Source: Tenebrio molitor (lineage: Eukaryota > Arthropoda > Insecta > Coleoptera > Tenebrionidae). Taken from it: a stretch of DNA of 64,000 nucleotides. The first letter of the stretch is position 1, and the number at the start of each line of letters is the position of its first letter. The position numbers and the translations under genes were made by a program. The stretch is from the NCBI RefSeq assembly GCF_963966145.1, contig NC_091053.1:17794001-17858000 (forward strand), read 5' to 3'. The notes under the pieces are model-generated. The model did no database searches and was not told the origin of the DNA. It saw only the letters and a list, made by a program, of their open reading frames with translations. Of this stretch, positions 10,146-23,193 are shown one piece after another.

Positions 10146-11564
10146 TACATGTGACAGAGCCCTCCCTTGTCAACGAGTCGCCACTGTCGCCTTAACTACT
10201 TGCTGTTTTCTCTTGTTGATTGTAAATTATAATAAATCCCTGTGTACGCCGAAGTGGCATTTTTGTGTGAAAACCCGAACTTATAAACTAAGATAACGTT
10301 TTCCCAATCATTCAATCCCTAATGTACTCGTACACACATTTGTGCATGTTGTGTGGCATTTCTAAGGTCGTAGTTTTTGTAAGGTTCCTTGGTACCAATT
10401 CTCGGCTACCTGGTAAAATAACTCAATTTCCTTTTCCACATTTTTTAATTTGAAATAAAACTCGATAATGCAACGAGTTTATATTAACTGGCACGATTTG
10501 TCATTTAGTCAAATGTTCTTTTTCTTCCTAACTTTGGATGGAAACACTCTCCAGTTTTAAAATTTTATCCCTCAAAGTACTACACTCATCCATAAAATTA
10601 ACGCACTACTTGTATTTTACCAAAATTTATTTCACTGCCTAAATTATTTGAAATTATAATACTTACAGGTGAATAGTAAACCATGATATTGGAATAAAAG
10701 TGTTTACTTTTGGTTTTTACCTTGTTTCCATCGAATACAGAAGAAATCTGAAGATAACGTAGGTATAATCTCCCTAAAATACAAATGCTGATTTTGTTCA
10801 TAAAAGTCGTTTTGAGGTGGCTTCGCCTCAAGCCTGAAACCTAGTTATCATGTTGTAAAATCACCCTACCGTACGCTAATGTAAATACCTATCTCGATAT
10901 CTTTGTGCGTTCAAAGTGCCTGAAAGAATTTTGTGAATTTTTCAACAAATAAACTGTCTAATTTTTACCTTCAAAAAAGCATGGCCCAACTATTCTACGC
11001 TTTGAAATGGCCACCCACAGTCATTTTTTTTTTTCTTAAAATTAGACTTTTCCGAACTCCACCAACGTTTAATTGAAATCACGCTTCATCTGTGAAGAAA
11101 GTTTTTTTCATACAAGCTGTTTGATAAAAAGCGCCTCAACCCATAACTTTTTTATTTATTACCCTATTTCAATAAACAAAAAAACCAAAGATATGGTTTT
11201 TCTAGTGTTTAAGAATACGTGGGAGGATTGGGGCAATTATTTTGCTTTCTAAGAAAAATTGTGGAATTCCCTATTCAGTTTTGGCAAGTTTATATCGTTA
11301 AGACTAGAAATGAGTCTTTCGTAGCTAGCCCAGAGATTGAAAGCCGAAACGCAGTTGAGGCCGATAACTGGGCGAGGCACAAGAAGACTTTCTACTCTGA
11401 ATGATAGGTATATACCTACTATTTTATCTTCAAGCGGATCACAAAAAACAATCGAAAATAAACTCACTTATTTATTTTTCTTTTCATGCAGTTACAATCT
11501 TCAAATTTGAAGGCACAAGTAATTTCTACTTCCCTTATTATTAGTACTTGAAGTTTCGATAATA
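10146..11564. other. Gene-free stretch with small repeats
   Basis: No coding sequence is recognised. The segment 11318-11372 (CCCAGAGATTGAAAGCCGAA and following) recurs at 37577-37622, and 10863-10899 ends CTAATGTAAATACCTAT, like the end of the insertion at 20312-22020. Both suggest fragments of dispersed non-autonomous elements. Confidence 0.4.
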
Positions 11565-12577
11565 CACTGCGCCGCAAAATTATCGCATAAAGTAAAAATG
11601 AACCGTAGTTTTTTGTATTTTACTTCTTCTGCGATTTCCTTATGCTGAATCTCTTATTTTATCGTATTTCTTTTGTTTAGTAGCAAAAATCGCCATGTTG
11701 ATAACTTCTAAAGTTGTTTATTATGAAAAGTTTGTATTAGTGTTATTGATCAATTTCGTAAAGCATTTTGATTGTGGATTTGAGAGACGGTTAGTAAGAA
11801 GTTTTGATTCCTTCAGTCATAGATTTCGAAAATGAATCCCTACGAATGTTTAAGTTGACATACAACAGCCGAACAATTTGCACAAATTATTGTACTAGCC
11901 GAAGGCGGTATTAATCAACAATATATTGCTAATGGTCTTGATCTGCACCAGTCAACGGTATCTAGAGTTTTGCGTCGTTTCCACGAGACAGGAGAATACT
12001 CTAGAAGACCTGGACAAGGACGCAGACGAACAACAACAGCTCAACGGGATCGTTTTCTGCTTTTACAGTCGTTGAAACAGAGGACTCTGACTGCTCCAGC
12101 TTTGCAAGTTGTGACTTTAGGAAGATATCAATTCCAAATTAGTGCAAATACTGTTAGAAGACTTGCTGAACACGATTTAAGGCCCAGGATACCAGCAAGG
12201 GGCCCACAGTTAACAGCGGCTCACCGAAGAGTACGATTGCTGTTTAGCCAAAATCACGTTGATTGGGAATTGGATCAATGGAGGTTAGTAATGTTCTCTG
12301 ACGAGTCCAGATTTTGCCTGGATCAAAGTGACAGACGTGTTCGGGTGAACCGATGCTCAGGAGAGCGATATGCTCAATGTAACATTATCCCGAAAGTCAA
12401 TTTTGGAAGAGGTTCCGTTATGCTTTGAGCAGGTGTCACTTTCGACGCTCGCACAGAGTTGGTGGTGCTAGAAAGGGGAAACCAAAATGCGGCGACGTAC
12501 ATTACCAATATTCTGGAATCTCATATTGTCCCATTCCGACCATTTATTGGGATGACTTTATTTTTATGCATGACTAG
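11565..12577 (+). mobile_element. Tc1-like transposon, 3'-truncated
   Basis: The left end CACTGCGCCGCAAAATTATC follows TA, as expected for a Tc1/mariner terminus. The transposase pseudogene (11832-12577) runs to the point where the element is cut at 12577. The right inverted repeat is not present. Confidence 0.7.
11832..12577 (+). pseudogene. Tc1-like transposase, two stops, C-terminal truncation
   Basis: From ATG at 11832 one frame reads a stop after MNPYECLS, then AEQFAQIIVLAEGG, HQSTVSRVLRRF (paired-like HTH), RRPGQGRRR (GRPR-type AT-hook linker) and a second HTH NTVRRLAEHDLRPR. The first catalytic aspartate is in MFSDESRFCL. A TGA replaces the usual Trp codon after GSVML at 12426-12428, and the frame resumes with GVTFDARTELVVL and ITNILESHIVPF. 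It ends just where the second catalytic aspartate (MHD) should follow, so the last third is missing. It is inactive. Confidence 0.8.
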
Positions 12578-13330
12578 TTGACCCGGTGAACTTCGTATCA
12601 CCTACAATCGCTGTTCGTTAGTCTCGTTAAAACTGAAAAACGGCTTCACCGATTTGAATATTTTTTTTTTGTAACATTTTGATTAGCCATAATCAATCCT
12701 AATCAAACTTCCAACTTCAATTCATTGAGATCAATAGTACTGGCTATATCTTATACGGTTTGAATTTCGTTCGGTTATTAAATGAAACTTGTTTACAATT
12801 CCAATGAATTTGATGTCTTTTATGTACTTGAAATATAAATACAATTGGTACCACTGTGATCTAAACGCATTTCTGATTTCCGGTTGTCAGCTTTGACAGA
12901 GTTGACAGGCGAATTTGACGTTTACGTGGTATCATTCTTTCCAAATTAGAAGAAGAGTGGTCGATCCGGAGGGTAACCCAATATGTATTATAACATCGCG
13001 AAGAGCTGACTCGACAGACGTTGTCTTGTCCAAATTTCAATACGTAAATATGTTTGTGATCGTTTTGTGAATTTGTGAAAAGCTATTGGAAATGTGTAAA
13101 CAAAGTAAAAATGAGGAATTTTACATGTGAGATGAATTCTATCGGCTGTATTCTACACTGCTGAAATGCTGGAAATGTGTGATGTGCCTGGAATGTGATC
13201 GAGTTGGGACCATGCGGTTTTGTTCCAGAATTTAAGTCACAATTTAATTAAGTCAGAATGTCACGTCCAAACTAATTATTTATTTTCTTCCATTAAATTT
13301 GAAATCACAATGAATCTCATGCAGTTTTCT
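12578..13330. other. Gene-free stretch
   Basis: It starts with TGACCCGGTGAACTTCGTAT, which looks like the edge of a dispersed repeat that truncated the Tc1 element. Nothing coding is seen. Confidence 0.4.
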
Positions 13331-13602
13331 TGGGTGATTCAAAATGATTATGAATAAGTATTGCAACTATGTACGAAAATGTATGTGGCAACTGTGTGAA
13401 TGGGATAGAGTTGACATTTGTATGACATTTCAAAAGCGTGCATTTGATTTTTAAAATTTCATTACACATTGATTTGACAATTTTCAAAATTGTGCGACTA
13501 TGAACTGTCAAAAAAATGTCAACTCTATCCCACCCACACAGTTGCCACATAAATTTTTGTACATAGTTGCCAGATTTATCCACAATTATTTTGAATCACC
13601 CA
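13331..13602. mobile_element. Foldback MITE with long inverted arms
   Basis: The ends TGGGTGATTCAAAAT and ATTTTGAATCACCCA are inverted, and the complementarity continues inward through GGCAACTGTGTG and TGGGATAGAGTTGACATT against their reverse complements. The arms are about 100 bases with small mismatches. The short open frame on the minus strand is a by-product. Confidence 0.75.
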
Positions 13603-13949
13603 ATATTTACATTTCGATTTCGATTGCAAGACCGATGTTCAAGCAAACAATCCGATTGGTTTGATTCCCAATTTCACAATCAGCTGTCACATGACATTTG
13701 TGCATGTAGGCAAAAAAATTGGAATAGAAATAAAACAACTACTACATTTGTCGAACAGACCGCGTAACAACAAAAAGTAAATGTAATTTTATTTTTTGTT
13801 CGACACTGTCAGAATTTGACAATTTTCTCCTGTGTGAACGGATTTTGATAAATTTGACAACTTGTCAAAACGAAACGTCAAGCTAATTTTAAAGATTTTT
13901 AGCTATTTGGAGCCTTTAAGGGGCTCGTCGAACAAAAAAACGTTGTATT

Positions 13950-14073
13950 CAACTCGTTCTTGTGTAATTTGGGCTTTTTTTGGCACTCGTGGACCTTTAA
14001 AACTCTCGTTTCACTCGAGTTTTAAATTGGTCCGCTCATGCCAAAAAAAGCCAAAATTACACACGAACTCGTT
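13950..14073. repeat. Foldback repeat (hairpin-forming)
   Basis: AACTCGTTCTTGTGTAATTT and GGGCTTTTTTTGGCA on the left are inverted on the right (TGCCAAAAAAAGCC, AATTACACACGAACTCGTT). The centre is GGACCTTTAAAACTC, also nearly inverted. Confidence 0.75.
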
Positions 14074-14109
14074 AAATAAATAACTATTTAATTTACTGGA
14101 TTGCGTTTT

Positions 14110-14655
14110 TTCAGATTTTTCTTCCAATCTTTCAGGTTTTTTTTCAATTGAAAACAAACAAAAAGCATCAAGCAAATATGTAGCTCCTATTGTCAGTTAT
14201 GATCGAGAGTGCATACAAAAATTATAATTTTTTAAATTTGTCCGAATTTTCCGACTTTCCTTTGTAATTGTCCCGAATTTTTTTTTCGAAAACTTATCCA
14301 AAACCCTAACAAACAAAACCAAAATCCTGAGTTATGGTCTTGAGTTCACACAAAAAAGCACATTCAGTTTTCCCCGAATTATTTTAATTTAGTTTTTCCA
14401 GATTTTTCTCCAAATCTTCCAGATTTTTTTTTCTATTAAAAACTTTCAATTGAGTTATTTCCATCCCGGGGCATATCGAACAAAAAAAAAAGAATTAATC
14501 AAATATGTCGTTCCTATCCTCAGTTATGATCGAGAATGCATACAAAAAGTATAATTTTTGCAATTTGCTCGAATTTTTCGACTTTCCTTTGTAATTTTCC
14601 CGATTTTTTTTTCCTGAAAACTTTTTCACGACTATAACGAACAAAACAAAAAAAA
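14110..14655. repeat. Imperfect tandem duplication, period about 328
   Basis: Two diverged units share GTTATGATCGAGA (14198 and 14526), the GCATACAAAAA block, CGACTTTCCTTTGTAATT and the AACGAACAAAAC-type end. There is no coding content. It directly precedes a LINE fragment. Confidence 0.65.
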
Positions 14656-14691
14656 AATAATAATGCATATCCATCACAAAAGCTTCATCAC

Positions 14692-15768
14692 ATCAGCTTT
14701 GCTGATCATTTCTCAAAATCTTTTACGAGGGATACCGCCAGCACTCTCCCATCTGCTTCTCTTCCGTATGATAATCTTACTCTGACGAGAGTTTCAGACG
14801 ATGATGTACTTAAAGCCATAAAATGCCTTAAACCTAACATGACTAGTGGACCTGATGAGATACCAAGCCTTGTGATAAGGGATTGTGCGGCGGTCTTCGC
14901 CTATCCTTTGTGTTTCCTATTCAACCTAATATTAAATACTAGTTGTTATCCTATGAGATGGAAGACTTCGGCGGTGCGCCCCATTCACAAAAAGGATGAC
15001 AGATCGGAGATTACCAACTACAGGCCTATTGCCTTAATCAGTAACTTTGCGAAGGTCTTTGAATATGTCCTGTATAATTCCTCACTCCATTATGTCTCTC
15101 ACAAGCTATCTCCGAATCAGCATGGCTTCACAAAGTGTCGGTCCACCGAGACGAACTTGGCGTCGATCAGTCAGTATCTCTCTGATGCGTTAGATAACCA
15201 TTCCCAAGTGGATGTAGTTTACACGGATCTCTCGAAGGCCTTCGACAGGATTGATCATGGTCTTTTGTTGATCAAATTGGAGTCATTCGGTTTTTCGGAT
15301 AATCTTGTGGAGCTAATAAGGTCTTATTTAAGCGATCGATTTATGTACGTGGGAGTGAATGGCTATGCGTCTAAGCCCTTTAAGCAGGAGTCTGGCGTTC
15401 CGCAGGGTTCTGTCTTGGGTCCGCTGTTTTTTAATATCTTCATAAACGATCTGGTGGACGATCTCGACGTACCGCACCTCTTGTTTGCCGATGACTCGAT
15501 TGATGATGCTCTTCGACTTCAGGGCTGTATTGAGGAGATCTCTAGAAGGTGTAAGTTAAATAACCTTGTTCTCAACCATCTTAAGTGTAGCATAGTCTCA
15601 TTCACAAGGAAGACCAAGCCTCTCTTATTTGACTATAAAATCAACGGCTCCATTCTTACAAGACGTGAGTCTATTAGAGATCTGGGTGTCATCTTCGATT
15701 CCAAACTATCCTTCGGCGAACACATTCGGACCATTGCGGGGACTGCCTTCAGGGCACTGGCTTGAGGG
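14692..15768 (+). pseudogene. Reverse transcriptase fragment of a jockey-like LINE
   Basis: The open frame reads FADHFSKSFTRD, then SGPDEIPS, RPIHKKDDRSEITNYRPIAL (finger motifs), VVYTDLSKAFDRIDHGLL (palm motif A), SGVPQGSVLGPLFFNIFIND (motif B) and LLFADDSID (motif C, the FADD catalytic pair). Just after FADD the usual TKLY-type residues are missing, so a short internal deletion is likely. The thumb begins (LNHLKCSIVSFTRK, DLGVIFDSKLSF) and the frame stops at FRALA. No endonuclease or gag part is present. It is too short to be active. Confidence 0.85.
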
Positions 15769-16105
15769 TTAGCCGGTCGGAATCTAGGGTAAGGAGTGTT
15801 TTCTACATCGGTCAGCGCCACACGGACATCGGGCTCAAGTCACCCGTCACTCGAATGCTGCGAAATTACCAGAGTGTCGAGGCCCACATCGATATTTTTT
15901 GTTGCAGCATTTCGCAAATCAAAAAATTCTTCTCCATCTCCTCGTGAATCAGGGCGATTCTACTCAGATGAGTGCTCGGTAGTTGTAGCCTGGGTGTTGG
16001 GATGCTCTCTGTGTACCTAATGGTTGTTGTGTTGTGATTGTGTTTTGTGTATCATTTTCTTTTTGGCAGGGCTTCTAATTGGGCGTCAAGCCTGTTAGCC
16101 GTCAA

Positions 16106-16106
16106 C

Positions 16107-16144
<38 letters not shown>
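16106..16144 (+). repeat. (TAA)n microsatellite
   Basis: About 13 uninterrupted AAT/TAA units at the 3' end of the LINE fragment. Confidence 0.9.
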
Positions 16145-16146
<2 letters not shown>

Positions 16147-18835
16147 TTTCAGATTCGACTATACAAACCTTATATAGTTCAAAAGCTTGTCAAAAAAGCT
16201 TTCAACCAGTGCAATAATAAATACGAGGTGCTATTTGAAAAAAAAATGAGTTTTTGACATTTTTAGTTCGTTATGTTTAAAAAATCGCAGTAGGCATATG
16301 CGACTGAGCAGGTTGTTGAGTAAACACTCAGCAGATGCGGCAAACATTCAGAAATCAAACAGCGTCAATCATTTTAATTTATGTGCAACAATTTGGAAGG
16401 TACGAATTTTCGAAGGGACCCCTGCAATTCGAAATTCTGGTAAAAAAAAACGCCACTGATCAAAAACGATGGCAGATAAGAAAAAACGACCTGTATAAAT
16501 TTGATTCATAATTTAGCATAGAATTCAAAAATAAAATCAAACTGGGTAGGTTCAGTTTAAAAAAAGAGAGTGTGTCGTAAAGACGCACGATAGAAGTGAA
16601 ACTTTACTTTTTACAGGGAAATCAGAATATTGTAAATTATCTATCACAGATAGGTGTAAGAGGAGGTGGCTGAGCCGAGGTGCTAGGTGCTGGTTTATTG
16701 TCTTTATTATTTACACCGTTTTTTTCACATTCTGAACTGTCACTTCACTCGCACGCTTTCTTTTCACATTCTGAACTGTTATTTCATTCGTACGTTTTCT
16801 CTCACGCCACGCTCTTGTTCTTTCTGCGCCTGACTTAGGCATATTTACAACAAAATTATATATTTTAACGATAACACTAAACAATATCCAAATGCGTAAC
16901 TCATTGTTCATTTTTAAGCCTCCAAATTAGAAGAGGGGACATTATCGATAAATGCCGTAAGTGTGACAAAGACAGAAGTATACACAATTTTAAGGGATGT
17001 TTGTATCGTGTCAAACAGATTAACTTACATAAACTCCAAATTAAGTGAGATGGAAATATTGGCGCAACCGTTGTACCAGACAGTGTTTACCTCCACCACT
17101 TTTCGTCACACAAAAAGGTTGCCGATCAGAATTTCAAACCCCTCCCATAAAAAGTTTTACTTCAAAAAAACATGGAGTTGACGTAACCACGACCTGCTAG
17201 AAGCTAGATAGTCAGAGAGTCTATACCGACCTGGGCGTAGACCAAAAAATCCTATAGTTCTCATGATTCTGACGTTTGGGGTTGTTTTCGGGGGTTACTG
17301 TTAGCAACTAACTGTCATGCTATCAAATATGTGACAACGTCATGTACATCGTGACGATTTTGACATGCGGTCCACACTCCACACCCATGCATGATGCATG
17401 CAGTCATGCCAGTCATGTATACTTTATTTTAATTGTAATTACTTTCCACTCATTTCCACCAGGAATGGCACGGATTAATTAAGCTAATATATCTAATTGT
17501 TTTGTTATGGACCCATCTTTATCTGAAATGACCTGCTTAGGAAATTACTGTGATTAACATAACGGTAAAATAATATCTACTGCAAATCCAAGATTGAGAT
17601 TATAATTTTAATATTTTTCTAGAAATAGGTTTACAACTAATGGAATGTGTTGTTGCTGCATTTACCGCAATATCAGTTCTAGTAAGATAAAAAAGCCAGT
17701 TCATAAACTATAATAAAGCAAAATACTAAAAACCAGAAACACCACACAGAACTAACATCACCAAAATTAATAACAATTTTGTTATTAAAGGTAGGTACTT
17801 TTAAACTGTGACACTCTTTGACACTGCACTTTGACTACTTCACTGAATTCATCAGTCATCACAATCATCACATTCGTTTGTGAGGTTATGATTATTTAGT
17901 GACATTCCCCCCAAAAGTGACGCAGTAAAGCTTTGCCCAGGCAGATCTATAGCAAAATATGTCACTCATCAAGATGGCGGCGGCGGTGAACGTAACAATA
18001 GTTGCTAATGAAATTTTTCCAACTCATAGTCGTCGAAAATACAAGGATATTTCACCCCCAAAAGTCATTTACGCAGAATTATTTTGTGTCAGGGATACTT
18101 CACACTTATTTCAGAATCACCTGTATGAACAATTTCATATTTTCAGTACGCCACTGAACTAAAGGTGACTAATAATGAAGTCCTAGTTGCTTAGTAACAA
18201 TAATAAGAGCTGAATTTTATTTTTTCATGGTTCAAGTAAGGTCAGGTTCGTCTGAATTTTAAACTAAAATGGAAGTCAACACAAATGCCAAAATGACCAA
18301 CACGGTCATTTCAAAAATACCTCTACAGGAACGTACTTTTTACACTATTTGTCACAAGGAGATGAACGTGAAATGAAAATGTAAAATAAAAGAAAATTAT
18401 AAATAGTTCATATGAATACACAGGAGCTTTCCTAAAAAACTCCGCAAACCGTAGTTCCGTTATTTATTGTCCGATTTTAATAAACAAAAAAAGCAATAAA
18501 ATGGTTAAGGAAACATTATAAAACGGCTTATTTTTTTCAACATTAATTGTTATGTCAAATAAATGTCAACTTTGTTTTATTAAATGGAAACATATACACT
18601 GCGTTTTTTATTTCGCTGAACATACAACGTAAAATGGCTATGTTCAGTTCTAAAATGGACAAGTCAATTCATTTGAAATAGGCAACCAAACTTACAGATC
18701 CATGAATCCTATGTTCAGTAAAATAAAAAACTCACGGTAGGTACGTTTTTATTTTTATTCCGGTAGAGAATTTTTTTCTGATTTCAATGATGTCTGACAC
18801 TTTGACTTTTGTTAATACAAATTCAAAAAAATATA
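16145..18835. other. Long stretch without a supported gene
   Basis: Only the short basic frame at 16711-16842 stands out. The other short frames (16963-17181, 17959-18162) have no recognisable motif. No repeat termini were identified with confidence. Confidence 0.45.
16711..16842 (-). CDS. Short basic ORF beginning MPKSGAERTR (unidentified)
   Basis: A 43-codon frame begins MPKSGAERTRAWRERKR and continues with two copies of a repeat of the type EVTVQNVKKK. The MPKxxAERxRxxRxRxK opening is seen at the start of several insect mobile-element or bZIP-like proteins, but I cannot place it. The frame ends at TAA. It may be a fragment of a mobile-element gene and may not be expressed. Confidence 0.25.
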   Translation of the reverse strand: MPKSGAERTRAWRERKRTNEITVQNVKRKRASEVTVQNVKKTV

Positions 18836-19143
18836 CAGGGTGTCCCAGAACTCGCGGATCAAACTTACAGGGCGTTTTCCTTGGTGATAACTGAAAGCCA
18901 TAGCGTTTAAAAAAAAGGGCAGGGTATAATCGATTTTTTGCAATGAATAATTAAAGTTGACCAATCAGAAGGACGCTGTTAATTTGAATTTCACGTAAAT
19001 TTAACCAAAGGTTTGAATTGCCTAGCAACATAATTCTAGTAAGAATGGTATGGAATTTCAAGTAAATGTTTGGGCAACTGTAAAGATTTTGACAACGTCA
19101 AGTTATAGTTTGATTCGAAATTGTCAAACTTCGTATTGAAATC

Positions 19144-19597
19144 ATGTATACAGCTACAGAGTATGCCAAAATGCTCATAATTTATGGAGAGTGCCGGCGC
19201 AATGCACGTGAGGATGCAAGGGAATATGCAATACGTTTTCCACGACGTTTGCCACATCCAAATTATAACGTATTTCTACGGTTGGTGTACCGTGGTCGAG
19301 ACACTGGGTCCTTGGTGCCTACCTGACAAGAAATTGGTGGTCCCCCGCAAGAAGTTAGAACGCCAGTGACTGAAGATGCTGTTCTTCAGTCCTTTGATGA
19401 CGACGGTAGAAGAAGTATATTTGAAGAACTATATTTACCGCGAACCTATCAATATTTTAGAAGAACTAAATGACAAAATTTATGAAACACTGGCTACTGT
19501 TATTCCTAATATGCTTAGACTGGCAAGGGAATATTTAATAAAACGAGTTCGCCTGTTCCTTCAGATGGAAGGTGGTCATTTTGAACACTTGTTATAA
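19144..19597 (+). pseudogene. Tc1/mariner-like transposase, internally deleted
   Basis: The frame opens MYTATEYAKMLIIYGECRRNA and REYAIRFPRRLPHPNYNVFLRLV, matching the N-terminal HTH of the transposase at 4447-5029. A stop follows SLVPT at 19324-19326. The frame then resumes as IGGPPQEVRTP and VLQSFDDDGRRSI before further breaks. The last piece, GGHFEHLL, shares its ending with the other copy. The catalytic core is deleted, so this copy could only move with help from elsewhere. Confidence 0.7.
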
Positions 19598-20311
19598 ATT
19601 ATTCTTTTTATTTTGCATGTTTCTTATTTCATTTGTTGCATTCTACATCGTTTAGTTATAAAATTTGATCTTAAATTTTTACTAATAATGATGCTAAAAT
19701 AAATAGGTTAAGGTTAGTTCAATCCAGTTTTGTCTTCTTTCTTTCAGAACTGCCGCTATGCTTGATCTGTTGTTCAAAACCTACGTGTAACTCCAGCTTT
19801 TTTTGCAATGTCAAGAATGTTCCTAAAAGTCTTTTCTTTCATTTCGACGATGAGGAGTCCCGCTGCGCTAATACATTGCAGATACAGAGCGTATGCACAG
19901 CAGCCAGGATAAATTTCTTGTGATTCCGATGCACTTCACAGGCCCTGCATATTTCACTTTTTACTAAGATTTTTAAGGTAGTAATATGTAGATATTACTC
20001 ACTTGACGCTACGTCGCCATTTTACCTTCCATCAACAAAGGTTTAAATCATCGGGAGGGATCTCCCGTCAATTTTCCATACCCCTCAAGGTTACAATTGC
20101 TCTGGAAATTTTCACTCATAGTCATAACAAACTATATTTCATTCATTGCCGGAAGAAGAAACTGCTTGCGTTCTCTGAATTAGATTCTGATTCTATACAT
20201 TTGTTCACCTGCCTTTGGCGAAATTATCCCATTTTTTGTTATTTCAAAAGTAGCTGTCACTTTTGACGTCTGTTTCGACAAGTTGACCAGATAAATATTG
20301 AAAATAATTTT

Positions 20312-22020
20312 TCGGCCTCCCAATCTGGGAAATATAGCGTTACCTTACACTTTAGGTCAAGGGAGGTGCGATTTCCCGTACAATGTCAAAAATTTCTAGT
20401 GGAATGTGGGAAAAAATCTAGTGGAGTACGGGAAAAATGTGCGGACACCGTTGATTTATTCTTTTCACAGTTACTTTAAAATTAAAGTGTCCATACGTTA
20501 CTTTAATTTAGTGTAAAAAAACACATTTCCCTGTATAATTTTTCCGATAAATGTGTTTGTTTAATTTATATCGATCGAAAAAGAAAATAATCGTAACAGG
20601 GAAAATACAACCTATTGGGTTGGCAGCTGTATATGTCAAAAAGTTTGACAATTGTCAGGTATTTCATAAATATCTGCAAAATTGCACAATAAAACTAAAC
20701 CACAGAAGTTGATATATGGGTTTTGTGTACCTACTTTATCCAGTACTAGCTGTTAGTGCTAAAGTGCAACTGGAAAATAAAAACATTCTAACCCCAAAAT
20801 CTTGTATTCACCTGAAGAAAGATGATTCGTTTTCACCAGGAAGTAGTGGTTAAGTACAAGACATTTTAATAATTTGCAAAATTAACATAATTTATTTTGT
20901 AAAATTACAGTTGTAAACATTATTGTTACAATTCTCCACTTTAGAGAACAATGCAGAAACAATTTGGTAACTGTCAGCTTTATTACTTCTGGGTTGAATG
21001 TCAGTATGTTGTACTGGTGCTTCTCTTACGGTACTGATGATGGAATTCTCAATGTTGGATGGTTACATTGGAAGCAACTGCTAAAAATTCAAGTAGATTA
21101 AAGCAATGTATCGAAGTGTGTGACACAACTCAGCATTGTTTGAGCTGTAGCTGCAACACAGTACATTTTGTTTTTGATGTTGAAGGAAGGCCATCAGTCA
21201 TCACGAATCATTTTAGGAACTTCAATCTTGTGTCCATAGGGCAATCAAGGTTCAAATATTTGTCAATTTTATTTGAAATTGTTTTAATTGTATTAATACC
21301 AATTTAACCTGACTTCCATATATTTCTTCACAGTTTCAACCCAGTTTGGATTGGTAATGGCAAACGATCTACAAATATTGGTTTTTGTGTCAGTTATCAA
21401 TATAATATCTTCTCTTGACATTTTCCATTTTCAGAGTATATAACTCCTTTCGGAGACAGGCACCACAAACACCTATTAATAAAAGTGTCTGTAATAAAAT
21501 ATGGTTTATTAAAAATTTGTGAATTAAAGAATAGTTATTACATACTTTCGTGAGAAAAAATTGTCCTATGTAACGTTGTTTCGATTTTTGTGGTAATAAT
21601 TCAGAATTTAGTCCTGCCACTAGTTGTACTGCCTCTGGTGTCACATTTAACTCACTCTATATTATATACTAGACATTTTTTTCACTCGATTAATACACCA
21701 AAATCAAATTTTGAAGCACGACCGTGAAAATTTAGCCGGCAAATAATTTGTTAGGAAAAAAACAAATGAGCGGTCACGGTCGTCAAGGAATTGATTCCAC
21801 AGCATTCGATTCTTTATTGACGATGTCAAATTCTACAATAAAATTAGTCTTGATTTTTAAAAGATTTAACATTTTGGTCAGCCGAAAAGTCTAATACAAA
21901 TGTCGTACGGGACGTATTTTCCGGCCCTCCAACTAATCAGGCACTCGGCTGCGCCATCGTGCCCGAAACCAGTTGTCGTGCCGGAAAATTCACATCCCGT
22001 ACTCTAATGTAAATAACTAT
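20312..22020. mobile_element. 1.7-kb insertion inside transposon copy 2
   Basis: It is defined by comparison with copy 1, where the flanks ATAATTTT and TATTATTCATCG are adjacent. The left end starts TCGGCCTCCCAATCTGGG. The right end finishes CGTACTCTAATGTAAATAACTA, resembling 10863-10899. It contains no recognised protein. The family is undetermined; termini and target duplication were not convincingly resolved. Confidence 0.6.
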
Positions 22021-22233
22021 TATTATTCATCGAATTATACGTTGCTTGGCAATTGAGGGAAGGTACTCAATTTTCTCATGAAGGGAAAATTAGATCGAGC
22101 TCTATTGGTCAATTTGATTAATTCATAACTAAAAAGCTGTTGCACCCTGAATATTTTTCTAAACGTTTTTTACCTTCATTACCATCAAGGAATATGCAGT
22201 TTCAATTTGATCCGCGAGTTCTGGGACATCCTG

Positions 22234-22996
22234 TATAAATAAAAAGTTTTATTATATTGTTTTATTAGTGAATTTGAAAATCAAGGACGCCGTGGAAAAC
22301 AATGACAATGGCAAAGGGATAAATGTCATTTAATTATTTAAATCGTACTTTCATGCGTATTTTGATAAACTGGTTTTGCTGTTATTAATTGATTATACAA
22401 TAGATAACAATCAACTGATCGACATGCTAGCAAGTGTTTTTCGAATGTAATAAAAATCGCAATCAAGCGGTACGTCTTTACCGCAACCGTTTTCCTATCA
22501 GGGAAGTTCCAGCACCTTTGGAATTGGGCGATCACAAAAAAAATCAGAAATGAACTCATTTATTTTCATATATAATATACCAAGGGACAGATTTATTGCC
22601 GGAAATTTTTTAGAGCAGTCCTCACACACGAGTGTTTGTAGCAAGAAAATTACACGAGGGCGCTAGCCCGAGGGTAATTTTGAGCGACAAACACGAGTGT
22701 TGGATTGCAAGAAAAAATTTCTGGCGATATATATCTGTCCCGAGGTATATTCGGAAGAGAATCGCCCGAAAATTTTTTTCCCTAGGTCAATTATATCGGA
22801 AATTTTCCCTAGGGAAAATTTCCGCTTAATTAAATTATGATTGGTTGCTATTCAAACAATTCGGAGTTGTGATTTGTCAATATAAATCATGTGACATTTG
22901 AGGGCGATTCTCGATCGAATCGCCTGTGGCCATTTCAACTCCAAGGATTTGAAATGTTTCAAATCCGGTTACAAATAAAACTTAACAATTTCTATC
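22234..22996. other. Gene-free stretch with a perfect palindrome
   Basis: No gene is seen. A 28-base perfect palindrome lies at 22797-22824, within a hairpin-rich block (about 22610-22830) that repeats ACACGAGTGTTTG and TTTTCCCTAGG in both orientations. Confidence 0.5.
22797..22824. repeat. 28-base perfect palindrome
   Basis: CGGAAATTTTCCCT is followed immediately by its reverse complement, with no spacer. Confidence 0.9.
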
Positions 22997-23168
22997 GGGT
23001 GTTTTTTAAAATTTTACCTCATAGTAGGCGTTGAAATGTGGATTGTGAACGCACTATACTAGTTACGGATCACTGATCAGCTGTTTGAATCTTACTTTTT
23101 ACACGAGTGGTGCATTCTCAATCGACTGTTCGACTACTACGAGGTAAAATTAAAAAAAAAAAACACTC
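22997..23168. mobile_element. Small MITE
   Basis: The left end GGGTGTTTTTTAAAATTTTACCTC is inverted at the right end (GAGGTAAAATTAAAA...ACACTC), with the next CGTTGAA/TTCGAC region also related. It is 172 bases and non-coding. Confidence 0.65.
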
Positions 23169-23193
23169 AATATAAAAATGTACGGATTGGAAT

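Larger units (their letters stand above)
14692..16144 (+). mobile_element. Jockey-like non-LTR retrotransposon, 5'-truncated, (TAA)n tail
   Basis: A reverse-transcriptase pseudogene (14692-15768) is followed by about 340 bases of degenerate 3' sequence and ends in a (TAA)n run at 16106-16144, which is a typical 3' tail of some LINEs. The 5' end is cut within the coding region. Confidence 0.8.
18836..22233 (+). mobile_element. Tc1/mariner-type DNA transposon, copy 2, with internal insertion
   Basis: The left end CAGGGTGTCCCAGAACTCGC (18836) and the right end GATCCGCGAGTTCTGGGACATCCTG (to 22233) are inverted and flanked by TA. The family is the same as copy 1 (1066-4129), to which 19596-20311 and 22021-22233 align closely. 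A transposase pseudogene lies at 19144-19597. The stretch 20312-22020 is absent from copy 1 and is a later insertion. This copy retains both termini. Confidence 0.85.
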